A DNA stretch of 33,333 nt, from positions 1 through 33,333 of the forward strand of contig PDQP01000018.1 of assembly GCA_002747805.1 (NCBI GenBank), in the 5' to 3' direction. Shown here one piece after another: positions 24,174 to 33,149 of this stretch (positions are counted from its first letter, which is position 1; each line of letters opens with the position of its first letter). The stretch is from Deltaproteobacteria bacterium (GTDB lineage: Bacteria; Desulfobacterota; Desulfobulbia; Desulfobulbales; Desulfocapsaceae). A model generated the notes under the pieces. It ran no database searches. It was not told where the DNA came from and saw only the letters and a list, made by a program, of their open reading frames with translations. Both the position numbers and the translations under genes were made by a program.

Positions 24174-25163
24174 CTAATTGTCTGTCCGGTCGGAGAAATA
24201 CTTCATAAACTGCACCCGCTCAAATATGGCGGGGTTCTTGACGTTTTTCTGACTTAAAATTCCCTTAATATCCTGCAGGGAATCGGCGTTTTCATCCTTC
24301 ATATATGCGGCAAGAAATTCGTTCATCTCTCGAATCTGCCTGGACCCGTTTTTATACAGGGTTGAAGCTATCTCGACGGCATCAGCACCAACCAGGATCA
24401 TTTTTACCAGGCTTTCCCCGTCATGGACACCAGTAGAAGCCGCCAGCGGGCAACTTACCCGCCCGGCAGACAGGGCAATCCAGCGCAAAGGCAGGGTAAG
24501 GTCTGCCGGACTGCTGAATACTCCGGCAGAGGTAATCCGCTTGGCACGAATATCAATATCCGGCATAAAAAACCTGTTGAACAGAACCAGCCCGTCAATT
24601 CCGGTTTCCGACACATTTTTAATCATGGCGGAAAGATTGGTGAACCAGGAAGACATTTTTATTACCAGTGGAATGCCAAGGTTTTTCTTCACCTTTTCAA
24701 TAATTTTGAAATAGGTATCCTCAATATCCCTTGCATCTTTGGAAATATCGCTGGGCAGGGTAAAGATGTTCAGCTCCAGGGCATCCGCTCCGGCCTGTTC
24801 TATTTTTTGGGTAAAATTCGTCCATTCATGGAGCGATGAACAGTTGATGCTGGCAATAACCGGAATGGAACCCTCCTTTTTGGCATTCTGTATCAAGCTG
24901 ATATATTTGTTGATATTGTCCTGTCTGATCTTTAAGTCAAAATAATCAAGATCCTCCTGACTATAAGAGTCATTGCCAGCTTCCTTGACGATTTGGTCAT
25001 ACTCAAAATGAATCTCTTCTTCAAAAAGAGATTTCAGGACAATGGCACCCGCACCATTTTCTTCAAATTCCCTAAATTTTGCTACCGTACCTGTTAATCC
25101 GGAACTGCTTACAATAACAGGACTTTTTAGGATTAAACCGGCAAATTTTGTGGAAATGTTCAT
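24174..25163 (-). CDS. Dihydroorotate dehydrogenase-like protein
   Basis: This is a probable FMN-dependent TIM-barrel oxidoreductase, 329 residues. The N-terminus MNISTKFAGLILKSPVIVSSSGLTG, ENGAGAIVLKSLFEEEI, the IPVIASINCSSLHEWTNF strand and LVLFNRFFMPD follow the pattern of dihydroorotate-dehydrogenase-like proteins that are distinct from biosynthetic PyrD. AGVFSSPADLTLPLRWIALSAG and STGVHDGESLVKMILVGADAVEIAST form the C-terminal phosphate-binding part. The substrate is unproven and no pyrimidine genes are near. The frame extends to 25295, but ATG 25163 has GGAGG about eight bases upstream and gives the usual start. It is probably monocistronic. Confidence 0.85.
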   Translation of the reverse strand: MNISTKFAGLILKSPVIVSSSGLTGTVAKFREFEENGAGAIVLKSLFEEEIHFEYDQIVKEAGNDSYSQEDLDYFDLKIRQDNINKYISLIQNAKKEGSIPVIASINCSSLHEWTNFTQKIEQAGADALELNIFTLPSDISKDARDIEDTYFKIIEKVKKNLGIPLVIKMSSWFTNLSAMIKNVSETGIDGLVLFNRFFMPDIDIRAKRITSAGVFSSPADLTLPLRWIALSAGRVSCPLAASTGVHDGESLVKMILVGADAVEIASTLYKNGSRQIREMNEFLAAYMKDENADSLQDIKGILSQKNVKNPAIFERVQFMKYFSDRTDN

Positions 25164-25339
25164 CTTGTGCCTCCATGTTAATAATTGACTGCAATTGATA
25201 CGGCCTCCCCCGACAATGGTCTTGTCTGTCAAAAAAAAAAGACATTTGCACAAAACCAATCTGGGACACCCTAACATAATTGCTGTAAATCGCAACCAAA
25301 TTCAATATTATTTGTTTCTAGCACAGCTTTACATATTTA

Positions 25340-25368
25340 TTGACATCATCATTAACAAGTGGTACTAG
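25340..25368 (+). promoter_or_regulatory. Promoter of the tRNA-Ser pair
   Basis: A perfect -35 box TTGACA (25340-25345) is followed after 17 bases by TACTAG (25363-25368), a weak -10 box. Transcription would begin near 25375, seven bases before the first tRNA. Confidence 0.55.
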
Positions 25369-25381
25369 TGTTTTCTGTGCT

Positions 25382-25467
25382 GGAGGAATGGCCGAGTGGT
25401 TGAAGGCGGCGGTCTTGAAAACCGTTGTACGAAAGTACCGTGGGTTCGAATCCTACTTCCTCCGCCA
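25382..25467 (+). tRNA. tRNA-Ser(UGA)
   Basis: The acceptor stem GGAGGAA (25382-25388) pairs with TTCCTCC (25457-25463), followed by discriminator G and encoded CCA (25465-25467). The anticodon loop reads CTTGAAA, giving anticodon UGA, which decodes UCA. A long variable arm (TGTACGAAAGTACCG) and a normal T loop GGTTCGAATCC are present, as expected for a class II serine tRNA. Confidence 0.97.
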
Positions 25468-25475
25468 ATATTTAC

Positions 25476-25568
25476 GGAGAGATGACCGAGCTGGCCGATG
25501 GTGCTCGCCTGCTAAGCGAGTGTGGGGGTAATGCTCCACCGAGGGTTCGAATCCCTCTCTCTCCGCCA
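25476..25568 (+). tRNA. tRNA-Ser(GCU)
   Basis: The acceptor stem GGAGAGA (25476-25482) pairs with TCTCTCC (25558-25564), with discriminator G and encoded CCA (25566-25568). The anticodon loop CTGCTAA gives GCU, decoding AGC and AGU. The long variable arm is class II. It lies only eight bases after the first tRNA-Ser and probably shares its transcript. Confidence 0.97.
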
Positions 25569-25643
25569 CGACTCAAAATCCCTTGCAAGTTCAGCAATTT
25601 GCAATGAATTTTGCTTTATAGATTGCGGGTGCGTTTCGTTGCA

Positions 25644-26026
25644 TCAAGAAAAAACGCCTTCTCTCATAATCTCCGCCAACTCCACAGCCCTTAACTTGCC
25701 TTGCTCATTTGCTGTCAAGCATTTCAGCGGCGGCCTTGTCCCACTCTTGACGCTTAATAGCTGTCCACATTCTCTTGAATCTCATCAACCCAGGAATGCT
25801 GAGATTGTACGCCATATTGATCATTCTGTCGGGCAGATGACAGGCTGTCCAGAAGTCCCATTTGCTCAAGATTTAACCGCAGCTTTTTAAGTTTAAGAGC
25901 AAGGACAGCATCTGCTTCTCCTCTGGTTAAACTGCTAAAGCCATAGACAATTGTCCACACATAGGCAGTACATTTATAGGGCTTTTCACTAAAGCCTTCG
26001 GTAGTGTTCCAAAAGTGTTGAAACAA
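25644..26026 (-). pseudogene. Decayed T4-type (GH24) phage lysozyme
   Basis: Read on the reverse strand in three frames, the sequence spells a GH24 muramidase. The start has EGFSEKPYKCTAYVWTI-like text, then LTRGEADAVLALKLKKL and SARQ. After a frameshift near 25825 it continues MAYNLSIPGLMRFKRMWTAI, then KRQEWDKAAAEMLDSK. A stop codon at 25705-25707 replaces the usual tryptophan of DSKWARQV. A second frameshift near 25690 leads to RAVELAEIMREG. Such endolysins normally hydrolyse peptidoglycan at the end of phage infection. At least two frameshifts and one nonsense codon make it dead. It is probably the last trace of a prophage that used the neighbouring tRNA-Ser gene; no integrase is seen. 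Confidence 0.7.
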
Positions 26027-26362
26027 TGTTTATTGTAAAAATATATTTAATAATATTAAATTATTACAACGAAGAAGTTTGTTAGCCAATAAATCTGGAA
26101 CAATACCCGTTCCGTTTACTTGCTTACGGGTAGCTGAATTTGGCAAGCATAAACCAATTTTTACCCACCTTAATTTCAAAAGAACCCTAAGGTTTTCACA
26201 TAATCCATCTGAACGAAATTGGTTACTTTTTACGAAGACCATCATAATCTTGGTGCGGCGTAAAGGCATAATCTTGCCGGAGCAAAGCCCGGCCAGCAAA
26301 AAAACATTCCCTTTTAACATCTTACCAGTTAATAATTAAGAAAAAAAATTCCCCCATTTTTT
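26027..26362. other. Gene-poor AT-rich stretch
   Basis: Two open frames of under 100 codons overlap each other on opposite strands (plus 26079-26339 and minus 26030-26320). Neither has a ribosome-binding site or a recognisable motif, and they appear to be chance frames. The stretch separates the lysozyme relic from the helicase gene and may be part of the same degraded insertion. No promoter or repeat stands out. Confidence 0.4.
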
Positions 26363-27724
26363 ATGCAGGAACAGAATCTCACACTTACAGTTAGTTCGGA
26401 CTGCCTTTTAATCGGCATCAGTATCGAGCTGGAACAGGCGGTTAAAAAGCAGCTTACCATTGATAACCCTCAATATATCGCCGCCAGGAAATTTGGCCGC
26501 TGGGTGGGAAAGGGCATCAAGCCGCAGCTAAAATATTATGAGGTGGTGCCGGGCGGCCTGCGTTTTCCGCGTGGATTTTCCAACCGGGCGGTGCTGCTTT
26601 GCCGAAAACACTTAGGAGTGTCGCCGGAGATTATTGATCAGCGACGGCTGGTTGAGCCGATTGACCTTGATTTTTCCGGACAGCTCAGGCCCTATCAGCA
26701 GGCGGCGGTAGATGCCGTGATGCGGCATTCCTTCGGCGTGCTTGAGGCAGGCACCGGCAGCGGCAAAACGGTGATGGCTCTTGCCCTGATCGCCCTTAGA
26801 AAACAGCCTGCCCTGGTAATCGTTCATACCAAGGAGCTTTTATATCAATGGCAGGAGCGGGCCGAGACCTTTCTGGGCCTGGAGACCGGCCTGATCGGGG
26901 ACGGCAGGTTTAATCCGGCCCCGCTTACCATCGGCATTGTCAACAGTGTCAGAAAAAAGCTGGACGAACTGGTGCCGCTTTTCGGCCATCTAATTATTGA
27001 TGAATGCCACCGGGTACCAGCCACCTTGTTTACCGAGGTGGTTTCACGGTTTGACAGCCATTATATGCTGGGGCTTTCGGCCACCGCCTTTAGAAAGGAT
27101 GACGGCCTGACCAAGCTCATTTATTACTTTATGGGCGACAGAATCCATCGGGTTGATCAGGAAAAGCTCCAGCAGACCGGAGCGGTAATCCGCCCCAAGG
27201 TGGTCCGCAAGGCAACCCCCTTTACCTACCATTACCGCGGTGATTATCAGGCCCTAATCAAGGCGCTGACCCTGCACCAGGGGAGAAATCTGCAAATTAT
27301 TCAAGATATTATCACCCAGGTTAAAAGAGACCCCGGTGGCACCGCCCTGATTGTTTCCGACCGGGTAAGCCATTGCCGGCTTTTTGAGCAGCATCTTGAG
27401 CAAAGCGGAATAAGGGTGGAACTGCTTACCGGACAAACCCCGAAAGAACAGCGGCATAATATCGTCAAGGATGTGCAGGCCCAAAAGGTGGAGGCCCTGA
27501 TTGCCACCATCCAGCTAATCAGCGAGGGTTTTGACTGCTCCGGCCTTAGCTCACTGTTTCTTACCACGCCCATCACCTTTGAGGGCAGGCTCCTGCAGGT
27601 AATCGGCAGAATCATGCGGCCGGCCAAAAACAAGCAGGCGGTGGTTTACGATTATGTCGATGATGCCATCCCGCCGCTGCAGCGGTCGGCAAACATCAGG
27701 CTGCAGGTTTTAACCAATCTGTAG
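26363..27724 (+). CDS. Superfamily 2 DEAD/DEAH helicase, XPB/UvsW-like
   Basis: This is a probable DNA helicase or translocase of 453 residues. Residues 1-105 form an N-terminal domain like those preceding XPB- and UvsW-type motors. The motor has Q-like LRPYQQAAVDAVM, Walker A AGTGSGKT (129-136), DEAH-box variant DECH (213-216), SAT (239-241), and in the second lobe LIVSDRVSH, LTGQTPKEQR and QVIGRIMRPAK (motif VI). UvsW and XPB-like enzymes remodel forks or recombination intermediates; the role here is unproven. No Shine-Dalgarno precedes ATG 26363. It stands between a phage relic and lon, so acquisition from a phage is possible, although its codon use resembles core genes. Confidence 0.85.
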   Translation: MQEQNLTLTVSSDCLLIGISIELEQAVKKQLTIDNPQYIAARKFGRWVGKGIKPQLKYYEVVPGGLRFPRGFSNRAVLLCRKHLGVSPEIIDQRRLVEPIDLDFSGQLRPYQQAAVDAVMRHSFGVLEAGTGSGKTVMALALIALRKQPALVIVHTKELLYQWQERAETFLGLETGLIGDGRFNPAPLTIGIVNSVRKKLDELVPLFGHLIIDECHRVPATLFTEVVSRFDSHYMLGLSATAFRKDDGLTKLIYYFMGDRIHRVDQEKLQQTGAVIRPKVVRKATPFTYHYRGDYQALIKALTLHQGRNLQIIQDIITQVKRDPGGTALIVSDRVSHCRLFEQHLEQSGIRVELLTGQTPKEQRHNIVKDVQAQKVEALIATIQLISEGFDCSGLSSLFLTTPITFEGRLLQVIGRIMRPAKNKQAVVYDYVDDAIPPLQRSANIRLQVLTNL

Positions 27725-27780
27725 GCAGATTCTGCTCCAAAACGGCCAGTTTAATCAGATCCCGGGCAATCATGGAAGGC

Positions 27781-27809
27781 TTGACTTAATCCGGTGAAGT
27801 GTTTAGTCT
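27781..27809 (+). promoter_or_regulatory. Candidate lon promoter
   Basis: TTGACT (27781-27786, five of six -35 consensus bases) is followed after exactly 17 bases by TAGTCT (27804-27809), a weak -10 box. It lies about 90 bases before the lon start. No sigma-32 type heat-shock box pair was recognised. Confidence 0.4.
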
Positions 27810-27824
27810 TTGCTGGATTTTTGA

Positions 27825-27840
27825 TCTAATCTGGATTAGA
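27825..27840. promoter_or_regulatory. 16-bp palindrome downstream of the lon promoter, possible operator
   Basis: TCTAATC (27825-27831) and GATTAGA (27834-27840) form a perfect palindrome with a two-base centre. It starts about 15 bases after the candidate -10 box, near the expected transcription start, a usual place for a repressor site. It could also be a very small hairpin. The regulator is unknown. Confidence 0.35.
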
Positions 27841-27897
27841 CCATAAAATTATTATCTTTTCAGGTTGATACAAAGCTTAGGACGGAGGAAAATTTTA

Positions 27898-30324
27898 GTG
27901 GATTTTAGCGACTCTTTGAGCATCGGGATAGATGATTTTACAGCCAACGAGGATATAGAAATCCCCGAAATTCTGCCCATGATGGCGGTTCGGGATGTGG
28001 TTGTCTTCAATTATATGATTATTCCGCTCTTTGTCGGGCGTTCCGGCTCGGTGGAGGCGGTTAATGAGGCCTTTGAAACCAACCGGCTGCTGATGCTTCT
28101 CACCCAGAAGGATGCGGCCAGAGACAACCCGAAGGAAGATGATTTATACCGGATAGGCACAGTTTGTGCGGTGATGAGAACCCTCAAGATGCCGGATGGG
28201 CGGCTTAAGGTACTGGTGCAAGCCGTGTCTAAGGCCAAGGTGGAGGATTTTGTTCAAACCGATCCTTTCTACAAGGTTAAGATCAAGGTGATTGAAGACC
28301 TTGAACCCATTGATATTTCAATGGAAACCGAGGCGTTAATGCGGTCGGTGCGTGAGCATACGGAAAAAATCATGTCGCTGCGGGGTGTTTTGTCTGCCGA
28401 TCTGATGATGATTGTCAACAATATCGAGGAGCCAGGCAGGCTGGCCGATCTGGTCGGCTCCAATCTGCGGCTCAAGATTTCCGAGAGCCAGTCCATACTG
28501 GAGGAGATGGATCCGGTCAAGCGGCTGAAGCTGGTTAATAAGTTTCTGACCAAGGAACTTGAGGTTTCCACGGTGCAGGCCAAGATTCAAAATGATGCCA
28601 AGGAGGAGATGGGCAAGTCTCACCGTGAATATTTTCTGCGGGAACAGCTCCATGCCCTGCAAAAGGAGCTGGGCGATACCGATGAGCGGGGGCAGGAGAT
28701 CGAGGACTTGCTTAAAAAGCTCAAGAAAACCAAAATGCCGGGGCCGGTTCGCAAGGAGGCCAAAAAGCAGATTGAGCGGATGGATATGATGCACCCGGAT
28801 TCATCCGAGGCCACCATTATCCGCAGCTACATTGACTGGATTCTTGAGCTTCCCTGGAAGAAATCCACCAAGGACATGCTGGATTTGAAGCAGGCCAGAG
28901 AGATTCTGGATGAGGATCACTACGGCCTGGACAAGGTAAAGGAACGCATTCTTGAATATCTGGCGGTAAGAAAGCTAAATGATTCCACCAAGGGGCCGAT
29001 TCTATGCTTTGCCGGCCCGCCCGGGGTGGGCAAGACTTCCCTTGGTCAGTCTATTGCAAGAGCCATGGGCCGCAAATTTCACCGCATATCCCTGGGCGGT
29101 ATGCGTGATGAGGCGGAAATCAGGGGGCATCGGCGTACCTATATCGGGGCCATGCCGGGTAGAATTATCCAGGGGCTGAAGACGGTAGCTTCCAATAATC
29201 CGGTATTTATGATGGATGAAATTGACAAAATCGGCAACGATTACCGGGGCGATCCATCATCGGCCCTGCTTGAGGTGCTTGACCCCGAGCAGAATTTCGA
29301 ATTTTCCGATCATTACTTAAACCTGCCCTTTGATTTATCGAAGGTTATGTTTATCACCACCGCCAATATGACCCATACCATTCCCGGCCCGTTGATGGAC
29401 AGGATGGAGGTGATCAGGCTTTCCGGCTATACGCTGGAGGAAAAGGCAGTGATAACTAGGCGTTACCTGCTGCCCAGACAAATAAGGGAGAACGGAATCA
29501 ATTCCCGTCATATCAAGCTGGATGATGAGACCATCACCTACCTGATCTCGCATTATACCCATGAAGCCGGACTTAGAAATCTGGAAAGGGAGGTGGGCAA
29601 AATCTGCCGCAAGATTGCCAGAAAGGTGGCTGAGGGCGGACGCGGGCCTTATACCATATCCCGAAGAACCCTGAGCAGGTATCTGGGGCCGCCGAAGGCC
29701 ATCCCGGAATCGGAGCTTGAACAGCTTGAACAGCCTGGCCTGGTTACCGGCCTTGCCTGGACTGAGGTCGGCGGTGAGATATTACAGATTGAAACCAATT
29801 TAATGCCCGGCAAGGGACGGCTGACCCTGACCGGCCAGTTAGGCGAGGTGATGAAGGAATCCGCCCAGGCTGCCCTTACCTACTGCAAAAGCCGCTCGGC
29901 TCAGCTTGGCGTGGAAGATGGTTATTTCGACAAGATAGACGTGCATATCCATGTGCCGGCCGGGGCCATTCCCAAGGACGGCCCATCAGCCGGAATTACC
30001 ATGGCAACCGCCCTGTACTCGGCCATCACCCAAAAAACTCCGGCAAGCAAACTGGCCATGACCGGCGAAGTTACCTTGCGGGGACGGGTGCTGCCCATCG
30101 GCGGCCTGAAAGAAAAGGCTTTGGCGGCCTTGCGGGCCGGTATCAACAAGGTCATTATTCCTAAGCTGAATGAAAAGGATCTGGTTGAAATTCCAAAGGA
30201 TATTAGAAGCAAAATGGAATTTTTTCCGGTCAAGGATATGGATCAGGTGGTCAAAATTGCCTTTGATAGGTCAGCGGCGGTGAAAAAGCCTGCGGCCAAG
30301 CGGAAAGGCCGGGCGGCGGCATGA
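27898..30324 (+). CDS. lon: ATP-dependent protease Lon
   Basis: Lon unfolds and degrades damaged and regulatory proteins in the cytoplasm. From GTG 27898 it has 808 residues. An N-terminal LON substrate-binding domain ([23 protein letters not shown]) and a coiled helical segment come first. The AAA module has GPPGVGKTS at 373-381 and Walker [11 protein letters not shown]. The protease domain has S697 in PKDGPSAG and K740 in GGLKEK, the catalytic dyad with the normal 43-residue spacing. An in-frame TTG at 27865 is less likely because GGAGG (27884-27888) lies nine bases before GTG 27898. The C-terminal tail is lysine/alanine-rich. Confidence 0.97.
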   Translation: MDFSDSLSIGIDDFTANEDIEIPEILPMMAVRDVVVFNYMIIPLFVGRSGSVEAVNEAFETNRLLMLLTQKDAARDNPKEDDLYRIGTVCAVMRTLKMPDGRLKVLVQAVSKAKVEDFVQTDPFYKVKIKVIEDLEPIDISMETEALMRSVREHTEKIMSLRGVLSADLMMIVNNIEEPGRLADLVGSNLRLKISESQSILEEMDPVKRLKLVNKFLTKELEVSTVQAKIQNDAKEEMGKSHREYFLREQLHALQKELGDTDERGQEIEDLLKKLKKTKMPGPVRKEAKKQIERMDMMHPDSSEATIIRSYIDWILELPWKKSTKDMLDLKQAREILDEDHYGLDKVKERILEYLAVRKLNDSTKGPILCFAGPPGVGKTSLGQSIARAMGRKFHRISLGGMRDEAEIRGHRRTYIGAMPGRIIQGLKTVASNNPVFMMDEIDKIGNDYRGDPSSALLEVLDPEQNFEFSDHYLNLPFDLSKVMFITTANMTHTIPGPLMDRMEVIRLSGYTLEEKAVITRRYLLPRQIRENGINSRHIKLDDETITYLISHYTHEAGLRNLEREVGKICRKIARKVAEGGRGPYTISRRTLSRYLGPPKAIPESELEQLEQPGLVTGLAWTEVGGEILQIETNLMPGKGRLTLTGQLGEVMKESAQAALTYCKSRSAQLGVEDGYFDKIDVHIHVPAGAIPKDGPSAGITMATALYSAITQKTPASKLAMTGEVTLRGRVLPIGGLKEKALAALRAGINKVIIPKLNEKDLVEIPKDIRSKMEFFPVKDMDQVVKIAFDRSAAVKKPAAKRKGRAAA

Positions 30325-30346
30325 TGCAGAAGGAGAACCTGAAATT

Positions 30347-31366
30347 TTGAAAAAAACCTTACTGCTATCTATTGCGGTACTGCTGGCCTGCTGCCTTACC
30401 GCCGGGGCTATCGGCGGGCTATGGTTTTATTTATACACCATTACCCCGGCTGATAAACAGCGGTATGAAACGGCGGTGGTACTGATACCAAAGGGCAGTT
30501 CGGTTGAGGAAATTGGCCGGATTTTGGATAAACAGGGCCTTATTCATTATGATCTGCGGTTTTTATTGCTGGTCAGGCTAAAAAAAAGCGTCAGCAGACT
30601 AAAGGCCGGTGAATTTGTTCTGCAGACCGGCCAAAAACCTGCCGAGGTGATAGACAGTCTGGTCAGGCCCAAGGAGGTACAGCATTCGGTTACTATCCCG
30701 GAAGGGCTTAAATATACTGATATTATTGATATTTTTGTGGAGCAGGGCTGGGGCAAAAAAGAAAAATACCTGCAGCTTTTTGATGACCGCAAATTTATTG
30801 ATAGCCTGGGCCTGGCCGGGTCCTCAAACCTTGAGGGCTTTTTATTTCCCGACACCTATAATCTGACTATCGATATGCACGATGCCCGGCTGATTGTCAG
30901 CATGATGGTCAGGCAGTTCAAAAGGCAGTGGCAGGAGCTGACCGGCGAGCCATATCATAATCAGGATGACTTAGCCGATCTAACCTTGGCTTCTATGGTG
31001 GAAAAAGAGGCGGTAAATGATGCAGAACGCGGTGCCATTGCCGGGGTTTTCCTTAACCGACTGCAAAGAAAAATGCGGCTTCAGTCTGACCCGACCGTTG
31101 TCTATGGCCTGAAGGATTTTTCCGGCAGGATTACCAGGAGCAATCTTAAAGATGCCCATCCCTATAATACCTATGTAATCAAAGGCTTGCCGCCCGGCCC
31201 CATTTGCAGTCCGGGCAGAAAAAGCATCGCTGCAGTGCTGAATCCTGAACAACATGATTTTTTGTATTTTGTTGCCAAAAATAACGGTTATCATCATTTT
31301 TCAAAGAATTTAAGGGAACATAACCAGGCGGTATATAAATATCAGCGTCGTAAGAAAAAACCATAA
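30347..31366 (+). CDS. mltG: Endolytic transglycosylase MltG
   Basis: MltG is an inner-membrane enzyme that cuts nascent glycan strands and sets their length. It starts with TTG 30347, with AGGAG at 30331-30335. An N-terminal membrane helix (about residues 5-30) is followed by a LysM-like subdomain (PKGSSVEEIGRILDKQGLI). The YceG catalytic domain has GFLFPDTYNL (164-173) and catalytic E219 in LASMVEKEA. Downstream it has GAIAGVFLNRL, QSDPTVVYG and YNTYVIKGLPPGPICSPG. The 339 residues are typical. It lies 22 bases after lon and 11 before nadE. Confidence 0.95.
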   Translation: MKKTLLLSIAVLLACCLTAGAIGGLWFYLYTITPADKQRYETAVVLIPKGSSVEEIGRILDKQGLIHYDLRFLLLVRLKKSVSRLKAGEFVLQTGQKPAEVIDSLVRPKEVQHSVTIPEGLKYTDIIDIFVEQGWGKKEKYLQLFDDRKFIDSLGLAGSSNLEGFLFPDTYNLTIDMHDARLIVSMMVRQFKRQWQELTGEPYHNQDDLADLTLASMVEKEAVNDAERGAIAGVFLNRLQRKMRLQSDPTVVYGLKDFSGRITRSNLKDAHPYNTYVIKGLPPGPICSPGRKSIAAVLNPEQHDFLYFVAKNNGYHHFSKNLREHNQAVYKYQRRKKKP

Positions 31367-31377
31367 GGAGTGATGGT

Positions 31378-32958
31378 TTGAAAATCGCTATTGCCCAGCC
31401 CAATCCGGTTATTGGAGATTTTGATAAAAATTGCGGCAAAATGCTGGATTATGCAGGTCGGGCCTATGATTCGACCTGTGATATGATTATTTTTCCAGAA
31501 ATGGCAGTATCCGGCTATCCGCCGCAGGATTTGCTGGAGCAGCCCGCCTTTATTGCCGCCCATAAGCAGGCTATGCAGGAAATGACGGCACGTTTTCCGC
31601 CCATGGATATAATCTTCGGCGGCTTTTCAGGCTCATCCAAGGAAGGGCTGTTCAATGCCGCCTTTATTGTCCGCCGTAACCAGATTATTCAGATTATGCA
31701 TAAACAGGTGCTTTCATCTTGCGGTATCTTTGATGAAAGGCGGTATTTCAGGCCCGGCGGAGAGGCTGGCTTTTATGAATATAACGGTCTTAACTTTCTG
31801 GTTACGGTGGGAGACGGCTGGTGTGATCGGCAAGAGGCCGATTTTAAGGAAATAAACGGCATAATCAATCTTGCCGCCGCCCCGTTTCAGCGGGGCAGCA
31901 GGGCAGCAGGGTTTGAAATTTTATCAGCCGCTGCCCGTCATTATCAGGTGCCGCTTATCCGGGCAAATCAGGTCGGCGGTCATGATTCATTGCTCTTTGC
32001 AGGCGGCTCGCTGGTGCTTGACGGTCAGGGCAAGGTCTGCCTGGAACTTCCGCAATTTACTGAAAATATGCAATATGTTGAGCTGGATAAATTAAGCCCA
32101 TACAGTTTTGAAGCCGGAGACGAAACTGCCGAGGTGTATAATGCCTTGGTGATGGGCCTTGCCGATTATGTGCGGAAATGCGGGTTTTCCTCGGTTATAC
32201 TGGGGCTTTCCGGCGGTATTGACTCTGCCCTGACTGCTGCTATCGCGGCGGATGCCCTAGGGAGGGAAAATGTGCTTGGCGTGTTAATGCCCTCTCAGTA
32301 TAGTTCCAGCGGCTCCATTGATGATGCCAGGGCCTTGGCCGAAAATCTTGGCTGCCGTTACGAGATTATTCCCATTGAAAATTTATTTAACCAGTTTCGG
32401 CAAGAATTGGCCGGGCTGTTCGACGGGCTGGCGGAAGATGTTACCGAACAAAACCTTCAGGCCAGAATCAGGGGCAATCTGCTAATGGCCTTGTCCAATA
32501 AATTCGGCCACTTGCTTCTTGCTACCGGCAATAAAAGTGAAATGGCGGCCGGTTACTGCACCCTTTACGGCGATATGTGCGGCGGGCTGGCGGTTATTGC
32601 CGACGTTTACAAGACCCTGGTCTATAAACTGGCCGCATATGTGAACCGGCATAAGGAAATCATACCTGTCAACACCATCATCAAGCCGCCTTCGGCAGAA
32701 TTAAAGCCCGGCCAGCGTGATCAGGATGAACTGCCAGATTATGATACTCTGGATCAAATTCTTGAACTGCATCTTGAAAAGGGCCTGGGCAGGGAGGAAA
32801 TTACCGCCAGAGGCTTTGAGCCTGAGACCGTCAGCGGCATTCTACGCCGAGTGAGAATAAACGAATATAAAAGAAAACAAGCCCCCATCGGACTTAAAAT
32901 AACCTCAAAGCCCTTCGGCTGCGGCCGCAGCTATCCAAATGTGCATAACTTTCGCTAG
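31378..32958 (+). CDS. nadE: NAD synthetase of the glutamine-dependent type, glutaminase nucleophile missing
   Basis: NadE converts nicotinate adenine dinucleotide to NAD with ATP and ammonia. The start is TTG 31378 with AAGGAG at 31365-31370. Residues 1-260 are a nitrilase-like domain: E41 (FPEMAVSGYPPQDL) and K109 (HKQVLSSCGIFDERRYF) of the triad are present. The nucleophile segment, normally of the form ICEDxW, reads TVGDGW (143-148), so cysteine is valine (V144). The synthetase domain is intact: GLSGGIDSALTAAI, LATGNKSEMAAGYCTLYGD and KPPSAELKPGQRDQDELPDY. The 526 residues are near normal. The enzyme may use free ammonia. It ends just before an IS30-type relic. Confidence 0.93.
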   Translation: MKIAIAQPNPVIGDFDKNCGKMLDYAGRAYDSTCDMIIFPEMAVSGYPPQDLLEQPAFIAAHKQAMQEMTARFPPMDIIFGGFSGSSKEGLFNAAFIVRRNQIIQIMHKQVLSSCGIFDERRYFRPGGEAGFYEYNGLNFLVTVGDGWCDRQEADFKEINGIINLAAAPFQRGSRAAGFEILSAAARHYQVPLIRANQVGGHDSLLFAGGSLVLDGQGKVCLELPQFTENMQYVELDKLSPYSFEAGDETAEVYNALVMGLADYVRKCGFSSVILGLSGGIDSALTAAIAADALGRENVLGVLMPSQYSSSGSIDDARALAENLGCRYEIIPIENLFNQFRQELAGLFDGLAEDVTEQNLQARIRGNLLMALSNKFGHLLLATGNKSEMAAGYCTLYGDMCGGLAVIADVYKTLVYKLAAYVNRHKEIIPVNTIIKPPSAELKPGQRDQDELPDYDTLDQILELHLEKGLGREEITARGFEPETVSGILRRVRINEYKRKQAPIGLKITSKPFGCGRSYPNVHNFR

Positions 32959-33011
32959 ATTGTTACAATAAGTGCAACAGATATAAGTTTGCAAAAGAGT
33001 GAGCTACTGGT

Positions 33012-33149
33012 ATGGTCAAGTTTTCCAATAAAACCGGAGGCTCACATGCAAAAAATACAGGGAACATCTACAAGCAGCTCACTCTAGAGGAAAGGTACCA
33101 GATAAAGATTCTTTTGGAAATAAAAATGAATCAAACCGAAATAGCGAGA
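33012..33149 (+). mobile_element. IS30-type transposase N-terminal fragment, interrupted
   Basis: The frame reads YKQLTLEERYQIKILLEIKMNQTEIA, the helix-turn-helix start characteristic of IS30-family transposases. The IS256-type end at 33150 interrupts it. GGAGG (33036-33040) precedes ATG 33046, which in its own frame gives MQKIQG and then meets a stop. The IS30 motif continues in a neighbouring frame, so a small frameshift near 33060 is likely. The left end of the element is probably a few bases after the nadE stop, near 32962-32980, but no inverted repeat partner is in the window. Confidence 0.7.

Noticed and set aside
25660..25680. Similarity between the tRNA-Ser 3' end (CTCTCTCCGCCA) and CTCATAATCTCCGCCAAC as a possible att direct repeat
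   Set aside because: The match is short and imperfect, and the second copy is explained as the coding of the lysozyme relic (VELAEIMRE on the reverse strand).
25644..26026. Intact lysozyme gene
   Set aside because: At least two frameshifts and an in-frame stop are needed to follow the homology, so it is annotated as a pseudogene.
26079..26339. Open frame of 86 codons on the plus strand, overlapping another on the minus strand
   Set aside because: No ribosome-binding site, no recognisable motif, low-complexity AT-rich background, and the opposite strand is also open; most likely a chance frame.
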